From: Chlorocebus sabaeus
Taxonomy: Eukaryota; Chordata; Mammalia; Primates; Cercopithecidae
Reading direction: 5' to 3'
NCBI RefSeq assembly: GCF_047675955.1
Contig: NC_132925.1
Span: forward strand, 74,157,622-74,221,621
DNA length: 64,000 nucleotides
The notes under the pieces were generated by a model. The model did no database searches. It had not been told where the DNA came from and saw only the letters and a list, made by a program, of their open reading frames with translations. A program made the translations under genes and the position numbers. Positions 34,591 through 46,700 of the stretch are shown here, one piece after another (the first letter of the stretch is position 1; the number at the start of each line of letters is the position of its first letter).

Positions 34591-36690
34591 TAAGACTGCT
34601 TTTCCTAACAATTCTCTTGAAACCCAGATTCTGGTCGACCAAGAGAGGCTCTGGCACATAGTAGGTGCTCAAACTGCAAAAATACGTCCATGTATCTGAT
34701 GAGTAGAAATGTACATTTCTGTGCATTTCTGTGCTAATTGAAATAATCATTTAGGAGGCAGAGTTGAATGGATGCAAAGGAAGAGGGAAAAGGTGTTTTA
34801 CATGTAACTACCCTGCACACAGTAGGACTTGCTGGATCTCCTCTCTGGGTTGTGGGTAGAAGTGGACTTTCATTTCGGAGTTTGGTTCTGTAATTCTTTC
34901 ATCAAAATATTTGTTGTTTCCTAGAGCAGTTGCAATTGAGATGTGTCTCCTATATAAGTAATCCACCACTGAACCCGAGTTGGATAATGTATACTTTACT
35001 AATATGAGGCACACTTCTGGGCACACTAAAATAGTAAGTGTGATTGTAGACTTATTTTTTCTCTCTCCTTCATTAACTCTGATCTGCTGAAAGCCCTTCA
35101 GCATGCTTTAAAAGTAGGTCAGACACTCTAGAAGGGTCTGGTTGGCCTATAAGGACTGGTTTTTCTTTTATTGCCAACTCCTGGCTCTCCATCATTGAGT
35201 TTGTCTGTCTGCAGGAAGATGAGCACTTCCTACAGTTGTGCATGGCCTACAGGAAGCACAATTACTTTCACATCATACTTCCCAGCAAGTATCAAATCTA
35301 TAATTTCTGCCACCTTTATTTATTCATCGTGGCAGAGTTTTTCAGGAGCTCATTTGGCTGGTATGTGAGTGTAGTATAAAGTTTCACCGGTGAAAATTTT
35401 CAGAGATGTACATGGTGAGCATGCTGTCAAGAGCCCTAATTTGTGTTCTGAAGCCAGCAAGAGTCACAACACAAAATACAAAAGGATGATACCAGCACAG
35501 GTTCATTGTAAATTGCACAGTTTTAAGGATAAAGGGATGTGTTCCTGTAAAACAGGTCATTTATAGTGAAGTCTGGTCAAACAAATTTAAAGGGTCGTTA
35601 TGACATCCCTTGTACAATCAATGTTTGAAGTTTCTGGAACTTTATCTTTGATAGAGCTGTTGCAGAATGGTTCTTCTCTCATTAGCCATCTTAAGTTGCA
35701 TATTTTCATGGCATGAGTCATTTTCAGGCGTAACAACTGGAAGCTTGCTGCTTTTGTGTTTTCTTGGAAAGCCTGTAAAAGAGCCCATTTGAGTACATTC
35801 CAAAAAGATGGTCATCTTTTGCACCTTGGAGGGAAGTCATGCTAGATAGTAACACATTCGGGAAAATGTTCCACGTCTGTTCTATTTTCACTTCTTGTTG
35901 AAATTTACAGTCATAGGAATTCTGTTTATTCCTCATTTGCTGTTTGATTCTCCAGTTGACTAATAAAAGCCGGAGAGTTGTCAATGGAGTTTTTTTTTTT
36001 TTTTTTTTTTTTTTAAATAAGCAGTTCACTCCTTCACACATTTGTGCAATTCAAGTTAAAATCCAGTAGGAAAATAGCATTTCAAGTTGGTGGTTTTGGT
36101 TTCTTTTTTCTTGTATGGTGAAAATCAAAGGTTCTTTTAAGGAAAACACCCATCTCTATGAATAGATAAATAACAAGTGATTTATTGTTTGTCTTTGACA
36201 TTATATGAAAGTCATCGTATTCCACAAGCCAGGAAAAACATCCACAGTAGCAACTGTGATATCATTTCTCTGTTATTAGTTTTAGGCCCTTGGCCAATTT
36301 AAAAAGCATCAGATAAATTGAGTCACTTTTGTTTTGCTTGCCTTTCCCCAGCAGTGTTTGCTATTTCTTAAATAATCTTTATACATTAATGTCAATATCT
36401 AACTAAACATCATTATCCAGGCACAACTTTGCTGTAGAATCCAACATAGCTTAACATGTTATCATTGGAAGAGTGTTTTTCATTTTTATCAGTGTCTTCT
36501 TTCTCATATAACACCAATATTTCTTGATCCTCAGATACTTTTTTTTTGCATTTGGGTGTTTTTAAACATAGATGTAGATATTTAATGCCGTAGTTTTCTT
36601 TTTCCTGAAAAGCCATAAATTGAAAGTTGTGTCTTATAATTAATTACATCTTAGAACTAAGGAAATTTTGGTATTGTGAAAATTACAAAG
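34591..36690. other. MAGI1: Intron with a T25 run; otherwise unrecognised
   Basis: A 3' L2-like snippet CTGGCACATAGTAGGTGCTC lies at 34651-34670. A T25 homopolymer is at 35990-36014. The rest is unique-looking; no exon signal was recognised. Confidence 0.45.
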
Positions 36691-37048
36691 TGCTATAATG
36701 TGAATGTATCACCCAAAATTCATGTGTTGAATCCTAATGTCCGGTATGTATTAAGAGATGGGGCCTTTCTGAGGTGATTCAGTCATGAAGGTGGAACCTT
36801 ATAAACAGACTTGAGAGAGTGGGTTTCCTTTCTTCCAGTGTTCTGCCATGTGAGGACCCAGCGTTATCCCCTCTGGGGATGCTGTAACAGGGCGCCATCT
36901 TGGAACGAGAGACCAGGCCCTCAACTGACAAACTTGCCAGCGCCTGGATCTTGGAATTCCCTGCCTCCAGAACTACGATAAATAAATTTCTGTTCTTTAT
37001 AAACTACTGTCTCAGGTATTTTCTTATAGCAGCACAAAGAAAGACAAG
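36691..37048 (+). mobile_element. MaLR-type solo LTR (MLT1A-like)
   Basis: Starts TGCTATAATGTGAATG, contains CCAAAATTCATGTGTTGAAT, GATGGGGCCTTTCTGAGG, TGCCATGTGAGGACCCAGCG, GCGCCATCTTGGAACG and the polyadenylation-like ATAAATAAATTTCTG. It ends near AGCAGCACAAAGAAAGACA. The consensus LTR layout is preserved; there are no internal retroviral genes. Confidence 0.8.
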
Positions 37049-37500
37049 GCTATTCCTTTTTGTTAGTTCTGCTTTAATTTTATATTCAGGCTTACAAGAC
37101 CAGCATGTAGGAGGCTTTTCAGTTTCTTAGGGATTTTACCTACAGTTAGAGTAACTTTCTGTTCAATGGCAATAGTGCCTCCCTTTTATCTGCGCTCTGT
37201 GGTTCAACCTGCTAGACAGAAAATTTAATGCATGTTTCCAAATAATGCCTTAATTTTTTATTCCAAATAATTGTCGAAATTTTATTATGTAAATTGTCAT
37301 ATAAATTATTTTATTCAAAATAGAAGCAGCACCATGAATTTCAGTGTCCCCTTTGACCGTCTCAACACTGTGCTATATCTATTTTTTGGTCTGGTAAGCA
37401 TAGATTATCATTTTTTAAATATTCACCTGAGATCTTTTTCTGGTTATTCATAATATACATGAACCTGTAGAAAATATATAATAAATAGTACAGAAAGTAT
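37049..37500. other. MAGI1: Intron, nothing recognised
   Basis: Very AT-rich sequence, possibly old L1; not assigned. Confidence 0.4.
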
Positions 37501-39440
37501 GTGTGTTTGGATTTGCATGAAGGGTATCACACTCTTCTTTGAAAGCTTGGTAAAATCTATCCGTAACATATCTTGGCCTGATACGTATTTTTTTCTTTGC
37601 AGTAGCTAGGAAAAGGGAAGGAGGAGATAGTTCTTTAACTTCATTTTAGTTATAGTCATTGCTCTATGCACATTTTCTATTGCTTTTTAAGATAGTTTCA
37701 TTAATTTGTTATTCTAGAAAATGATCCATTCTGTCTAGATTTTCAAATTAATTGGTATAAAGTTGTACATGGTATTCTCTTATACATGAAAATAAAGCTT
37801 TTTAATATTTGTATTGCCTCTTTTTTTGCTCCTAAGGTTGATTATATATGATTTCTCCTTTCCCCACTCATGGCCTTATTTGCCAAAGGTTTTTCTATTT
37901 TAATAGTGCTTCCCTAGAAACAGTTTTTCTCTCGATTTTTTTCTTTATTGCCAACAGTGTCCAGTATAAATGTCTACCTTAATTTCATTATTTCTTCTTT
38001 CTACCTTTTAAAAATAGCTTTATTGAAATATAGTTCCCATACTACATAATTGACCTATTTTTAAAAACTCATTTTTTTAAGATTATTCTCAAGGTGTACA
38101 ACTGTCACCACAAAATTATAGAATGTTTTTATCACCCCGAGAAAGAAACCCTATACCCATTAATAGTCACATCCCATTTCCTTCTAACTCCCACAGCTAT
38201 AGGTAACTTCTGATTTACCTTCTGTCTCTATATATTCACCTATAGTATAGATTGCATATAAATAGAATAACACAATATGTGACATGTTGTGTCTTCTTTT
38301 ACTCAGCGTAATGTTTTCAGGTTTATCCATGTTGTATCAGTATTTCATTCCTTTTTATTGCCCAGTAGTATCCTCTCATATGGCTGTGCCACATTTTATT
38401 CATTCATCAGTTGGTGATCATTTGAATTATTTCTACTTTTTGGCTATTATGAGTAATAATGCTGCTATAACGTTCATGTATATGTTTTTATGTGGATATA
38501 TGTTTTTATTTCTCTTGGGTGTATACCGAGGGAATCATTTGGTCATATCATAAATTTAACTTTTTGAGGAACTGCCAGACTGTTTTCCAAAGTGGCTAAA
38601 CCGTTTTATATTAGCATACAGGACACTTCCAATTATCAACATCTTTACTCACTTGTCCTTTTGATTAGAGCCATTTTAGTGGGTATGAATGGGATCTCAT
38701 TGTAGTTTTGATTTGTTGAGCATCTTCCCGTATGCTTGTTGGCCATCTGTGTATTGTCTTTGGAGAAATGCCTATTGAATTCCTTTGCCTATTTGTATTG
38801 GATTATTTGTCTTTTTATTGTTTAGTTGAAGTTTTTCATATATTATAGATACAAGTACCTTATCGGATAAATGCTTCACCAGTATTTTCTTTAATTCCAT
38901 GGGTTTCTTTTCACTAACTTGGTAATACTGTTTTCAGCACAAAAGTTTAAAATTTTAATATAGTCTAATCTAATTTTTGTGTTTTTTTTTTAATTTGTGC
39001 TTTTGGTGTTACCCAGGATAAAAAAGATTTACTCCTTTGTTATCTTTTAAGATTTTTTTTAATTTTAGATATCACATTTAGGTCCATGATGTATTTTGAA
39101 TTAATCTTTGTGTTTGGTGTGGAGGTAGGGGTCCAGCTTCATTCTTTTGCATGTGGATATCCAGTTGTCCCAACACTGATGAATTTTCTACTTTTGTTTT
39201 TGAATCTATTTCATTTTAATTTTTATAGCATCATGCATAGAAAGCATAATTAATTTCTGCCTTTCTTATTCTCTAATAAATGCATTTAAGGCTATAATTT
39301 CCTTCTGTGTGGGCATATGGGTATATCCCGCAGATTTTATTATGAATTTTTGCTTTCCCTTTGACTGTTAATGGCTGTTCTTATTGCATTTTAGTCAGTG
39401 AATGTGGCCTGTGTTATGTGAGTTATATTTTATCCAAAGG
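37500..39440 (-). repeat. Old L1 ORF2-region fragment (antisense), split by a second L1M
   Basis: Left piece about 37500-37990 (TTGGTATAAAGTTGTACATGG, TCTATTTTAATAGTGCTTCC) and right piece about 39200-39440 (AATGCATTTAAGGCTATAAT) are neighbouring parts of the L1 reverse-transcriptase region in antisense order. The L1M fragment at 38010-39190 lies between them. No intact frame. Confidence 0.6.
38010..39190 (-). mobile_element. L1M 3' half (antisense)
   Basis: Successive hallmarks: AGCTTTATTGAAATATAGTTC, GTACAACTGTCACCACAAAA, GAGGAACTGCCAGACTGTTT, TTTTCCAAAGTGGCTAAACC, GGATCTCATTGTAG-like core and TGGATATCCAGTTGTCCC. This is the L1M 3' UTR and ORF2 end read backwards, with no intact ORF. Confidence 0.85.
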
Positions 39441-39640
39441 ATATTTCTGTTAAAAACCAAACAAACAAACAAACAAACAATAAAACCCCTTTCTAACCCC
39501 ATGGATGTATTCTACCTCTTTATTATATCCAACAGAGCTATATGCTTGGTATGTGCTCAGTAAATATTTGTGGAAAGACATATGCAGAGCAAGAATTTAG
39601 AGGGAATTCACACCTAAGAGTTAGCAGTGTTGATGTGCCA
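39441..39640. repeat. (CAAA)n tract and L2 snippet
   Basis: A (CAAA)n run lies at about 39458-39480. GCTTGGTATGTGCTCAGTAAA at 39544-39564 resembles an L2/MIR 3' end. Confidence 0.6.
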
Positions 39641-39892
39641 GTAATAATACTTAGCACTTTCTCTGTGCCGGGAACTCATCTAAGTACGATGCCCTCTATT
39701 CACCCAGTTAGTCTTCATCACAGTTCCATGAGGCAGGAACTCTTTTTACTCCCATTTTCCAGGTGAAAAAGTAGAGTCATTGTAAGGTCAAGTTTGCCCA
39801 GTGGTTCACACTGAGAAAGCCAGAGGTGGGGTTTTGAACTGGTCTGACCCCAGATCCCACTCTCATAACCCGTATGTTCTACTGCCTTGCAA
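39640..39892 (-). repeat. MIR (antisense)
   Basis: TAGCACTTTCTCTGTGCCGGG, TTCCATGAGGCAGGAAC, CATTTTCCAGGTGAAAAAG and TTCTACTGCC in antisense MIR order. Confidence 0.85.
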
Positions 39893-41044
39893 GTGGTCAC
39901 TTTTCCACAACATTTAATCTGATTCCTAAACATTTCTCTAATTACTTTGAATGTGTTCAGTGAGAGAAACTCTCGACCTTTTTCTCACAGTTATTTTTCA
40001 AAAATTGCTAGTAAAGAAGTGTCTATATTTCACTGCCTCTCTAAAGCGCGCTCTCAAGGCACTGCAGCCATAGCTTGCCCTTGGACTCTATAAGCTCGGC
40101 ACCCATGAAGCTGGCTAGCCCAGGACCTACTGGTTTTAATTTTGTGTGTGAGACAAAAGAGACTTTCAAAGAAATGCAACTAAGCATCTCTCCTGGCTCA
40201 TGCTGGAGACCATACAAGCTGGGAGAGCCTTGGTTTTTGAGATCGAGTGTGTCGAGATACTACACCTCTGAGAAAAACCAAGTAGATTTTCATGGACTCT
40301 TTTCCTTGTGCTTCTCTTGCACATAGAGAAACCTGGTCTTTGGAGCTCTGATTGAAAATAATTTGTTATTATTAGGGATATTTCCTAACCAAAATGACAG
40401 CTATTTTTCTCTCCCTATTGAAGATTGGAAAGCTACATCCTTGAATACTTATTGAATAAAAGTTCCCTTCTTTCTCTCATAAAAAGAATGCCTTTTGTAT
40501 TTTTGTTCCCTTCAGGGAAGTTTCTATGCAGCTTCCTTGCAAAAGAGCAATTTAATTTGTACTGCACAATCATTTTCTTGTGGAAAACTAATAAAATACA
40601 AATTCCATTTTTCAGCATTAGGTTGTGGCTAAAGGCTTTTGAAAGTTTTATGTAGTATCTGCTTTTCTTTTTCCATTTTTAAAAATAATGATTGAGAGGA
40701 AAAATGATGTAAATGCTCATATGTATTATGTACATGGTTGATAAAGTATTCCCTTAAGTTTATTGTTTTTCTCAAACAAAACATGTAAGCGAATACTTTG
40801 CGTGTAACTCTCAAGGCCTTTCACCTTCCTGCAAGTAGATGTGAATCAAGAATGAAGCCGGCGAATCTGTGTTTCTTCTGAGACATCTTGCTCACTTTTT
40901 TCTGGCAGGTCCAGGATGTCTAGGGTTCTGGTCTTTGCATTTCACTAATTAAAGCCCTGGGAGCTGTTCCATTTTGCAGGTCCCCTCAGAAGTAGAAGAT
41001 GAGCGCTTGCATTTGGCTGAGATGTTTTACACAGAAACAATCAT
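39893..41044. other. MAGI1: Intron, nothing recognised
   Basis: Unique-looking intron; several short open frames without recognisable protein families. Confidence 0.45.
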
Positions 41045-41275
41045 AATAGTAGCAGTAGTGATAGGTGACATTTAGGGAGCACCTGTTGTGTATGGTGAAC
41101 TGCACCAAGCACTTTGTATGTATGATCTGCGTAATAAGTAGAGAGTTATTGTTCCATTTTATATGCCAGGGGAAACAAACAAGTAATTTATCTGCAGTCG
41201 CACAGCTGGAAAATGGAAAGATGGGGTTGGAACCTACTGAGTCTGACTCCAGTATTGAGTCTTTTCACCACAGTG
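41045..41275 (-). repeat. MIR (antisense)
   Basis: TAGTAGCAGTAGTGATAGG, GGGAGCACCTGTTGTGTATG, GTCGCACAGCTGGAAAATGG and GAGTCTGACTCCAG in antisense MIR order. Confidence 0.85.
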
Positions 41276-42429
41276 AGTGACTAGAAGGAAAAGGAGCCTT
41301 CAACATGCTGTCCTTCCACACCCTGAATTTTTCAGATGGACATGACTAGGTTTACTGAGTAGCAAATATGAAGGAACAAAATTTATTTTCTCATCTGCTG
41401 TGAAATCCAGCCAATACTGCCTTCGAAGGAAAGATCTATGCTGCCTTTTATCTGAATGGCTCACTGCCCTCTCAGCTTTCTCCTGCACCCATAAGTCTGC
41501 ATTGCCATCCTATGATCCTCCCATTTGTAATCTAGCTTATGCATTGCCTCCCCTGACACACCCCAGAAAGAAGCATGCCCTTGCTTCCTTTCCCCTCTTG
41601 CCTCATTTTCTTGGCATTCTTCATCTCAGAACATCTTCCAGCCCCTTTATCTCCTCCTGTCCAAGTCGTAGTAATGAATTCTTGGAGGATGCTTGCACGC
41701 GACTCTGTAGCACCTGGATTATGAGAAGGAAGGCAGTGGATAGAGTCCTTTCTTTGACAGTCTGGAGGCATTCACTCTCTTGCTACAAGGTATAGCTTCA
41801 GCAGTGACTGACCGTTTGAAAATAGAGAAAACTTACCTTTCCAAAGCTAGAGGCCTCTCAATAAAGTTTTCTCACTAAGGTGGATGAAGAGGAAGGATCC
41901 CTCAAAAGAAACAGGATGGAGATGATACCACGGGCTCTTACAGAATCTTTTAAAGAGGCAGCTTTGCCAGGCATCTGCTCCAGAGCCCAGCCTCTCCCTA
42001 TCCACTATCCTATTGCTCCTTAAAAACAGTGAGTTTTATTGACACAGAGGTGAGCAGTAAAGAAGCAGCTTGATTCTGAGTCAGATTGTACCCTTGATTC
42101 TTGAAGTGTCAATTCCTTGAAAATGGATTCTTCAAATTCATTTTCTAAGCCACTCCATAGTCCTTAGTTTAACTCCAAAGGAAGACAATTATTTCAAACA
42201 TAAGAGTTATTATCTATTGGAATTTCTTACAAAGTTAGGGAAGAGGCAGAAGGGCAGAAGGCAGTTTCATCAGAAGGGACTTCTGTCCCTTGCTCTTGGG
42301 AAGTGAAGGTTGCATCCCTAACCAAGAAAGGGAGTCACGCCCCTTCCCTCAGCCTCATCCACCCACTCATGCACTCAGCCTCCAGCATGTCGCAAATGGG
42401 GCAACCCTATTTCCCGCCTTTCCATGCCC
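41276..42429. other. MAGI1: Intron, nothing recognised
   Basis: No repeat was recognised. GC content begins to rise from about 42300 toward the GC-rich element. Confidence 0.45.
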
Positions 42430-42653
42430 AGGGGCTCCCACAGGGCCACGCGGGTGATAGGGACCTGACACGCCCCAGCAGGGAGAGGCTCGCTCGGTCC
42501 CCGCCCCCTCCGCAGGTGCGGCCCTAATCCCCCCGGCCTAGATATCCGGCAGCCTCTAGGAGCCCGGGCTCTGTGATGTAATGCTCTTTTTTCACACTCC
42601 GGGCTTAAATACAGATGGAAATTGTTGTCATGTGTTAGAAATGTCGCCAGTAA

Positions 42654-42662
42654 TATAAAAGG
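42654..42662 (+). promoter_or_regulatory. TATA box
   Basis: TATAAAAGG lies within the GC-rich element, followed by a G/C-rich spacer and a pyrimidine-rich stretch (CTTCTTTCCCTTC) at the expected start distance, about 42682-42688. A reversed GC box lies about 150 bp upstream. Start site inferred, not observed. Confidence 0.5.
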
Positions 42663-43453
42663 CGCAAGCCTGGGCATCTTCTTTCCCTTCTCGCACCATC
42701 AGCTGTTCCTGCTGCCAGCACCTCTTCCCTCGAAAAACCGCTCTGTGGTCAGGTGGCCCAGGCGCCCCCAGCTCTCCTAGGAAGGGGTTCGGATCCCACC
42801 CCCCTACCCCCGCCTCTCTTTACAACCGCTGCAGAGCCGAGGACCAGCGTGGTGGGAGGCGGTTTCAGGCTCACAAAGGGAAGGATTAATCTTGGCGATT
42901 GGGCTGGGGTTTGCAGGCAAGTACAAGTGGTCCATGATCTCCTCTCGCCACCCCTCCGCCGCCCCCTGCCCACCTCTGGATTCGAACGCTCTGCCGCTGG
43001 AGGAAGCCTGGGGACAGGCAGGCGGCGGCAGAGGCGCCCTGCCACCGGAGGTTTGAGCTTGGGTTGTGGGAACATCCATGGAGGTGAAGATGCCGTGTGT
43101 GGTGTGTGGACCAGGGAGGAGGGGCGGGGAGAAACCCGGCCAGCTTGGGAGGGCCAGATGGCTGCGGCTGCGTTTTAATTCACCAGGCAGGCCCGTTTGG
43201 CCAGGATGGGAGGAAGGGGGAGGGGGAAAAAGAAAAAAAAAACAGAGGTCAGTGGATAGGGAGAGGCCGGGCTCTGGAGCAGATGCCTGGCGAACAATGG
43301 GGCTTTTGAAGGGGATGCTGGAGGAAGTGTGGCGCGCGCTTTGTATTGCCTCCTCCGCATTGCAGGTTGGAATCGGGCAGCTAAATTTTAATGAAGTGCA
43401 TTCCAAAGTGTGCTCGTCAGCCCGGGCTTTTGGAGCGAGGGGCTCGGCTGAAT

Positions 43454-43562
43454 GGGGACTGGGGGTGGGAGGGTGAGGGGGCCGGCGAAATGAGTTCCTG
43501 ATGGATGGTAAAGGAGGAGATGAAAGCCTGCTCAGTGTGGAGGGCAAGGGAAGGGAGGGGGG
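43454..43562 (+). other. Two canonical G-quadruplex motifs
   Basis: First: G-runs at 43454-43457, 43461-43465, 43467-43469, 43471-43473 and 43477-43481. Second: runs at 43542-43544, 43548-43550, 43553-43555 and 43557-43562. Loops are 1-3 nt. They lie on the MAGI1 non-template strand at the downstream edge of the GC-rich element. Confidence 0.75.
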
Positions 43563-43720
43563 AAAAATCAATACGTCCCCGTGCATATTAATAGGCTCCA
43601 GCAGGTGTTGGTAAATGTATGTTGCTGCATTGTTCCGGCGCCCAGGCTGGGGAAGGCGGGGGAGAGGGAGAGCTGCTTCCCCGGGCAGCTCGGTGGGCAA
43701 ATGCCTTTGCACTTTGGAGG

Positions 43721-46700
43721 GCTTTGTAAGCTCTGGGGGAAAATAAGAAACGGAAGGACTGCGATTCTCCTCTGTCCTTTTTCCTATTTCTAAAAGGAAG
43801 AATGTACGTGCAGAAGGCTTTTTAAGTTTGCTTCCTGGAAATTAACATGTGTATGTTAGAGCACTGTCTTATCTAGGTAAGAGATGTATGTCTGTGGGTA
43901 TCAGAAAACAGAATCCAGAGTCTGGCTTGCTGAGTGCTTGGGAGCTAAAAGGCTTTTCTCCCTGTCTGATTCCCTAAGTGAATGGGCCAAACCAGGAAGG
44001 CTGGAGGATTTTTGAAGATTCAGGAGGGCTATCCCTCCCTTCCTCTTCCTAAGTCCTAAGTCTGACTGACCTGGGTACCAGGGGGCAGTGGAGTGCACAA
44101 GGAAGCTGTCTTGTCCACAGTGTTGGTATATAGACTTTGTCTCACACACAAAGGGAGTGGATTTGTGCCTGAACTAAATTATTTGAGGGTATGTATAGCT
44201 TATTTGAAGGATTAGGTATGTTGGACCCTTTTCTCTTTCCCAGAGTTTACCATGCTCAACACCCTGTCAATTGAGAATCAATTAGGAGACTACTTATGAG
44301 TGTGTGCTAGCCAAATAACCCTTGCTGATTTATAGTGTTGTTTGTTTTACTGCTCCTCTTGGATGAGTATTCAGTGCTTTCAAAAGGTTCAGACATATTT
44401 GTTGGGGTTTTCAGTAAAATGGGAAGCTTTTGCATGAGGGCATTGTGACTTTTATATTGAAAACATAAAAACTCCATATGCACATGGTAACCCACGGAAT
44501 GACATACTGTCTTTGGGGTTCTGGGAAAATAAATGCATTTCTTAGTTGAGAAAATCTTGTCTTTTATCATCTATAAGGCTCATACTTTCTGAAAAACTGG
44601 TGTTTTTTTGATCACTTGGAAGCCTGTATTAATTAGATGTGAAGTTGGATTCTTTTTGTGATTTAACTTGCACTGAAACTCGTCAACAAGGCGCAGCTCA
44701 TCACTTGCCAATGAATTTTAGTGCTGTTGAAAGCTTTAGCAGATTAATGGTATCAACAGAGACTTGATTCCTCCATTTCTCAACTGAGCAAACTGAAGCA
44801 GTCTGCCCCTGTCTCTCAATGCCTTTCCTCTTTTGGCTTTGGGAAAGGGGATGAGGCAGAGAGAAAGGATTCCTGGTGAGGGCACTTCTAACTCCTCACC
44901 CCCATCACACCCACCCCAGGGAGTTAAAAACTGAAGCTTACCCATTTGCTTCCCTGTGTAGTTTATTTCTTAGGCTGTATATTTCAAGTTGTATTTCTGT
45001 ATTTAAAAAGATGCTTGAGGTCTGGTGTTTGGATTTGTTGTGTTTGTGCTAGAGAGATGTGGAATCGGTCCGTTATTCTTTTCACTCAATTATGGCTCTT
45101 AAATTGGTCTGTTCTTATGATTAGACTTGAGGCTCTTCTCTTGATCCTTGCTGAGCAAAAGCATGGGCATGTGTGTTTGATATGAAACCACCCCCAGGGG
45201 AGACTAGAGCCTCACTGCCTCTTCAGTTAACTGTGGCCACAAGAGGCAATTTGTGAGGTGGCCCCTGGTGTGTCCACTGGAACTGCCAACCCTGAGTCTA
45301 GATTCTCTAAAAGCTTGTGGCAAAATAGTTTCATTCACATGGGCTTTATTAACAGAAAGGAGCTCTTTGAACCTTTATGTTTGATACCCAAGACTGTTTT
45401 TGTGATAAACAGTTGTATAGATCTTTGACATTCTTGTGTATAAGAACAGAAACTATGCCCATGAATTAATGGTGCCATAGAAGTAATGACTATAGCTGAT
45501 TTTACCAAGACACATCTAGCAAAGACTTTGGATGAGACAAGCTCTCCTTTCCCCTTGTTTTCTATTCATTCTTGGCATATGGATGGGGGTAGAGGAGTGG
45601 AAAGAGAAAACAGAAAGAATGAGATCTCCATATTTACAAAGGAGCTAAACACCGTGCTTAATTGACACCAGTTATTGAAATATTTAATTGTAATTTCTCT
45701 TTGACCCTGCGTTGTGTAATATAAAGCAGGTGATGTGATACCAACTGAAACTGCCCATTTAATGATTCCAATAAATAAATACACAGACCCATGCATTATT
45801 CTGATGTTGGCTTATTAGACTTGTATGGAATAGAATTTGGGAGACACTGAGCACTGAAAGTAAAAGGATTTCTAAAGCTGAAAGTAAATATAGAGATGAT
45901 AGTACTAGAAAAAGCTAAATCAAAAGGCCCCCCCCCACCAGAATACCGCAAATATTTCTTTTTCTTTGCAACTGTATTTGCATAATAAAATTCTGTTCAT
46001 TTAGTAATCACCATTTTCTCAGCATGTTTGTTTCTTCCTTTGAAAAAAAAACATTTCTTATGTTGATAATCAGACCCCAAATATTTGAATGTAAGCACAT
46101 CCCTCGCAGTCATACTGACACCCTCTGGCACCAGAAAAACTGTCAGCATTTTTTGAGATGTCTGGTGGGAAGAAAAGGCAACAATGCCAGCCATTAATTC
46201 AGTAACTCTGCTGATCTCTGTGTCTGATAGTAGGCCAGCTCTTCATGACTTTTAGGCTTTTGAAGTGTTATAAACACTAAAAATGTAAAGATGCTGCCTT
46301 CCTTTGCTTCCTGGGTCTTGTTGACAAGTTTCTGCTACTGTTGGCCTTCAGTAAATTTACATGACTAATTTGGGATGTCAACAGCCAGGAAAATTATGAC
46401 TAAACAATGTTTCTGAATAGTGGGATCTGCTGTTTTTTATTGGTAAACCTGTTTGACAGGTGGTTCCATTTGATAAAGATGGCACTCAATCAATTTGCTT
46501 TTCAAGAATCTAGTGAGTTGATGACTGATGCCATCTAGATATCTGGTTTTGTTTTGTTTTTTCAAATACAATCCTTGTGCTGCTGTTGCTGATTATTATT
46601 TCTTCATCCATGGAGGGTGACATCCTTAAAGTTTTGATAGGTGGCCAGATGCAAGAATAAAAACAGGATGGAGAAAATGTTACCTGATGTTTACCAAGAT

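Larger units (their letters stand above)
42430..43720 (+). promoter_or_regulatory. GC-rich, CpG-enriched element, candidate intragenic promoter/enhancer
   Basis: CpG density is strikingly higher than anywhere else in the window: roughly 36 CpGs between 42430 and 43150 by hand count, observed/expected near 0.5, so short of a classic CpG island. It contains GC boxes (CCCCGCCCCC at 42499-42508, GGGGCGGGGA at 43121-43130), a TATA box at 42654, a TEAD-type CATTCCA at 43399 and two G-quadruplex motifs near 43.45-43.56 kb. No transposon was recognised within it. Direction + is inferred from the TATA box. It may drive a shorter MAGI1 transcript or an intronic RNA. I saw no convincing coding sequence. 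Confidence 0.5.

Noticed and set aside
35170..35370. Possible processed pseudogene fragment
   Set aside because: A short open frame with a gene-like feel, but no recognised protein, no poly(A) tail and no target duplication.
38284..38553. 89-codon frame resembling a membrane protein
   Set aside because: It lies in an antisense L1M; the hydrophobic character comes from T-rich sequence.
40075..40326. 83-codon frame near a small GC-richer patch
   Set aside because: No family recognised, no promoter or splice evidence and no conservation information.
42753..43178. 141-codon plus-strand frame just downstream of the TATA box
   Set aside because: It begins with GTG rather than ATG and its product is compositionally driven. 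Kept only as part of the candidate promoter discussion.
42804..43712. 302-codon open frame on the minus strand, the longest in the window
   Set aside because: It lies over the GC-rich element where stops are rare and starts at a GTG; the first ATG is well inside. The product is proline/serine-rich low complexity with no family resemblance, and no splice structure supports it.
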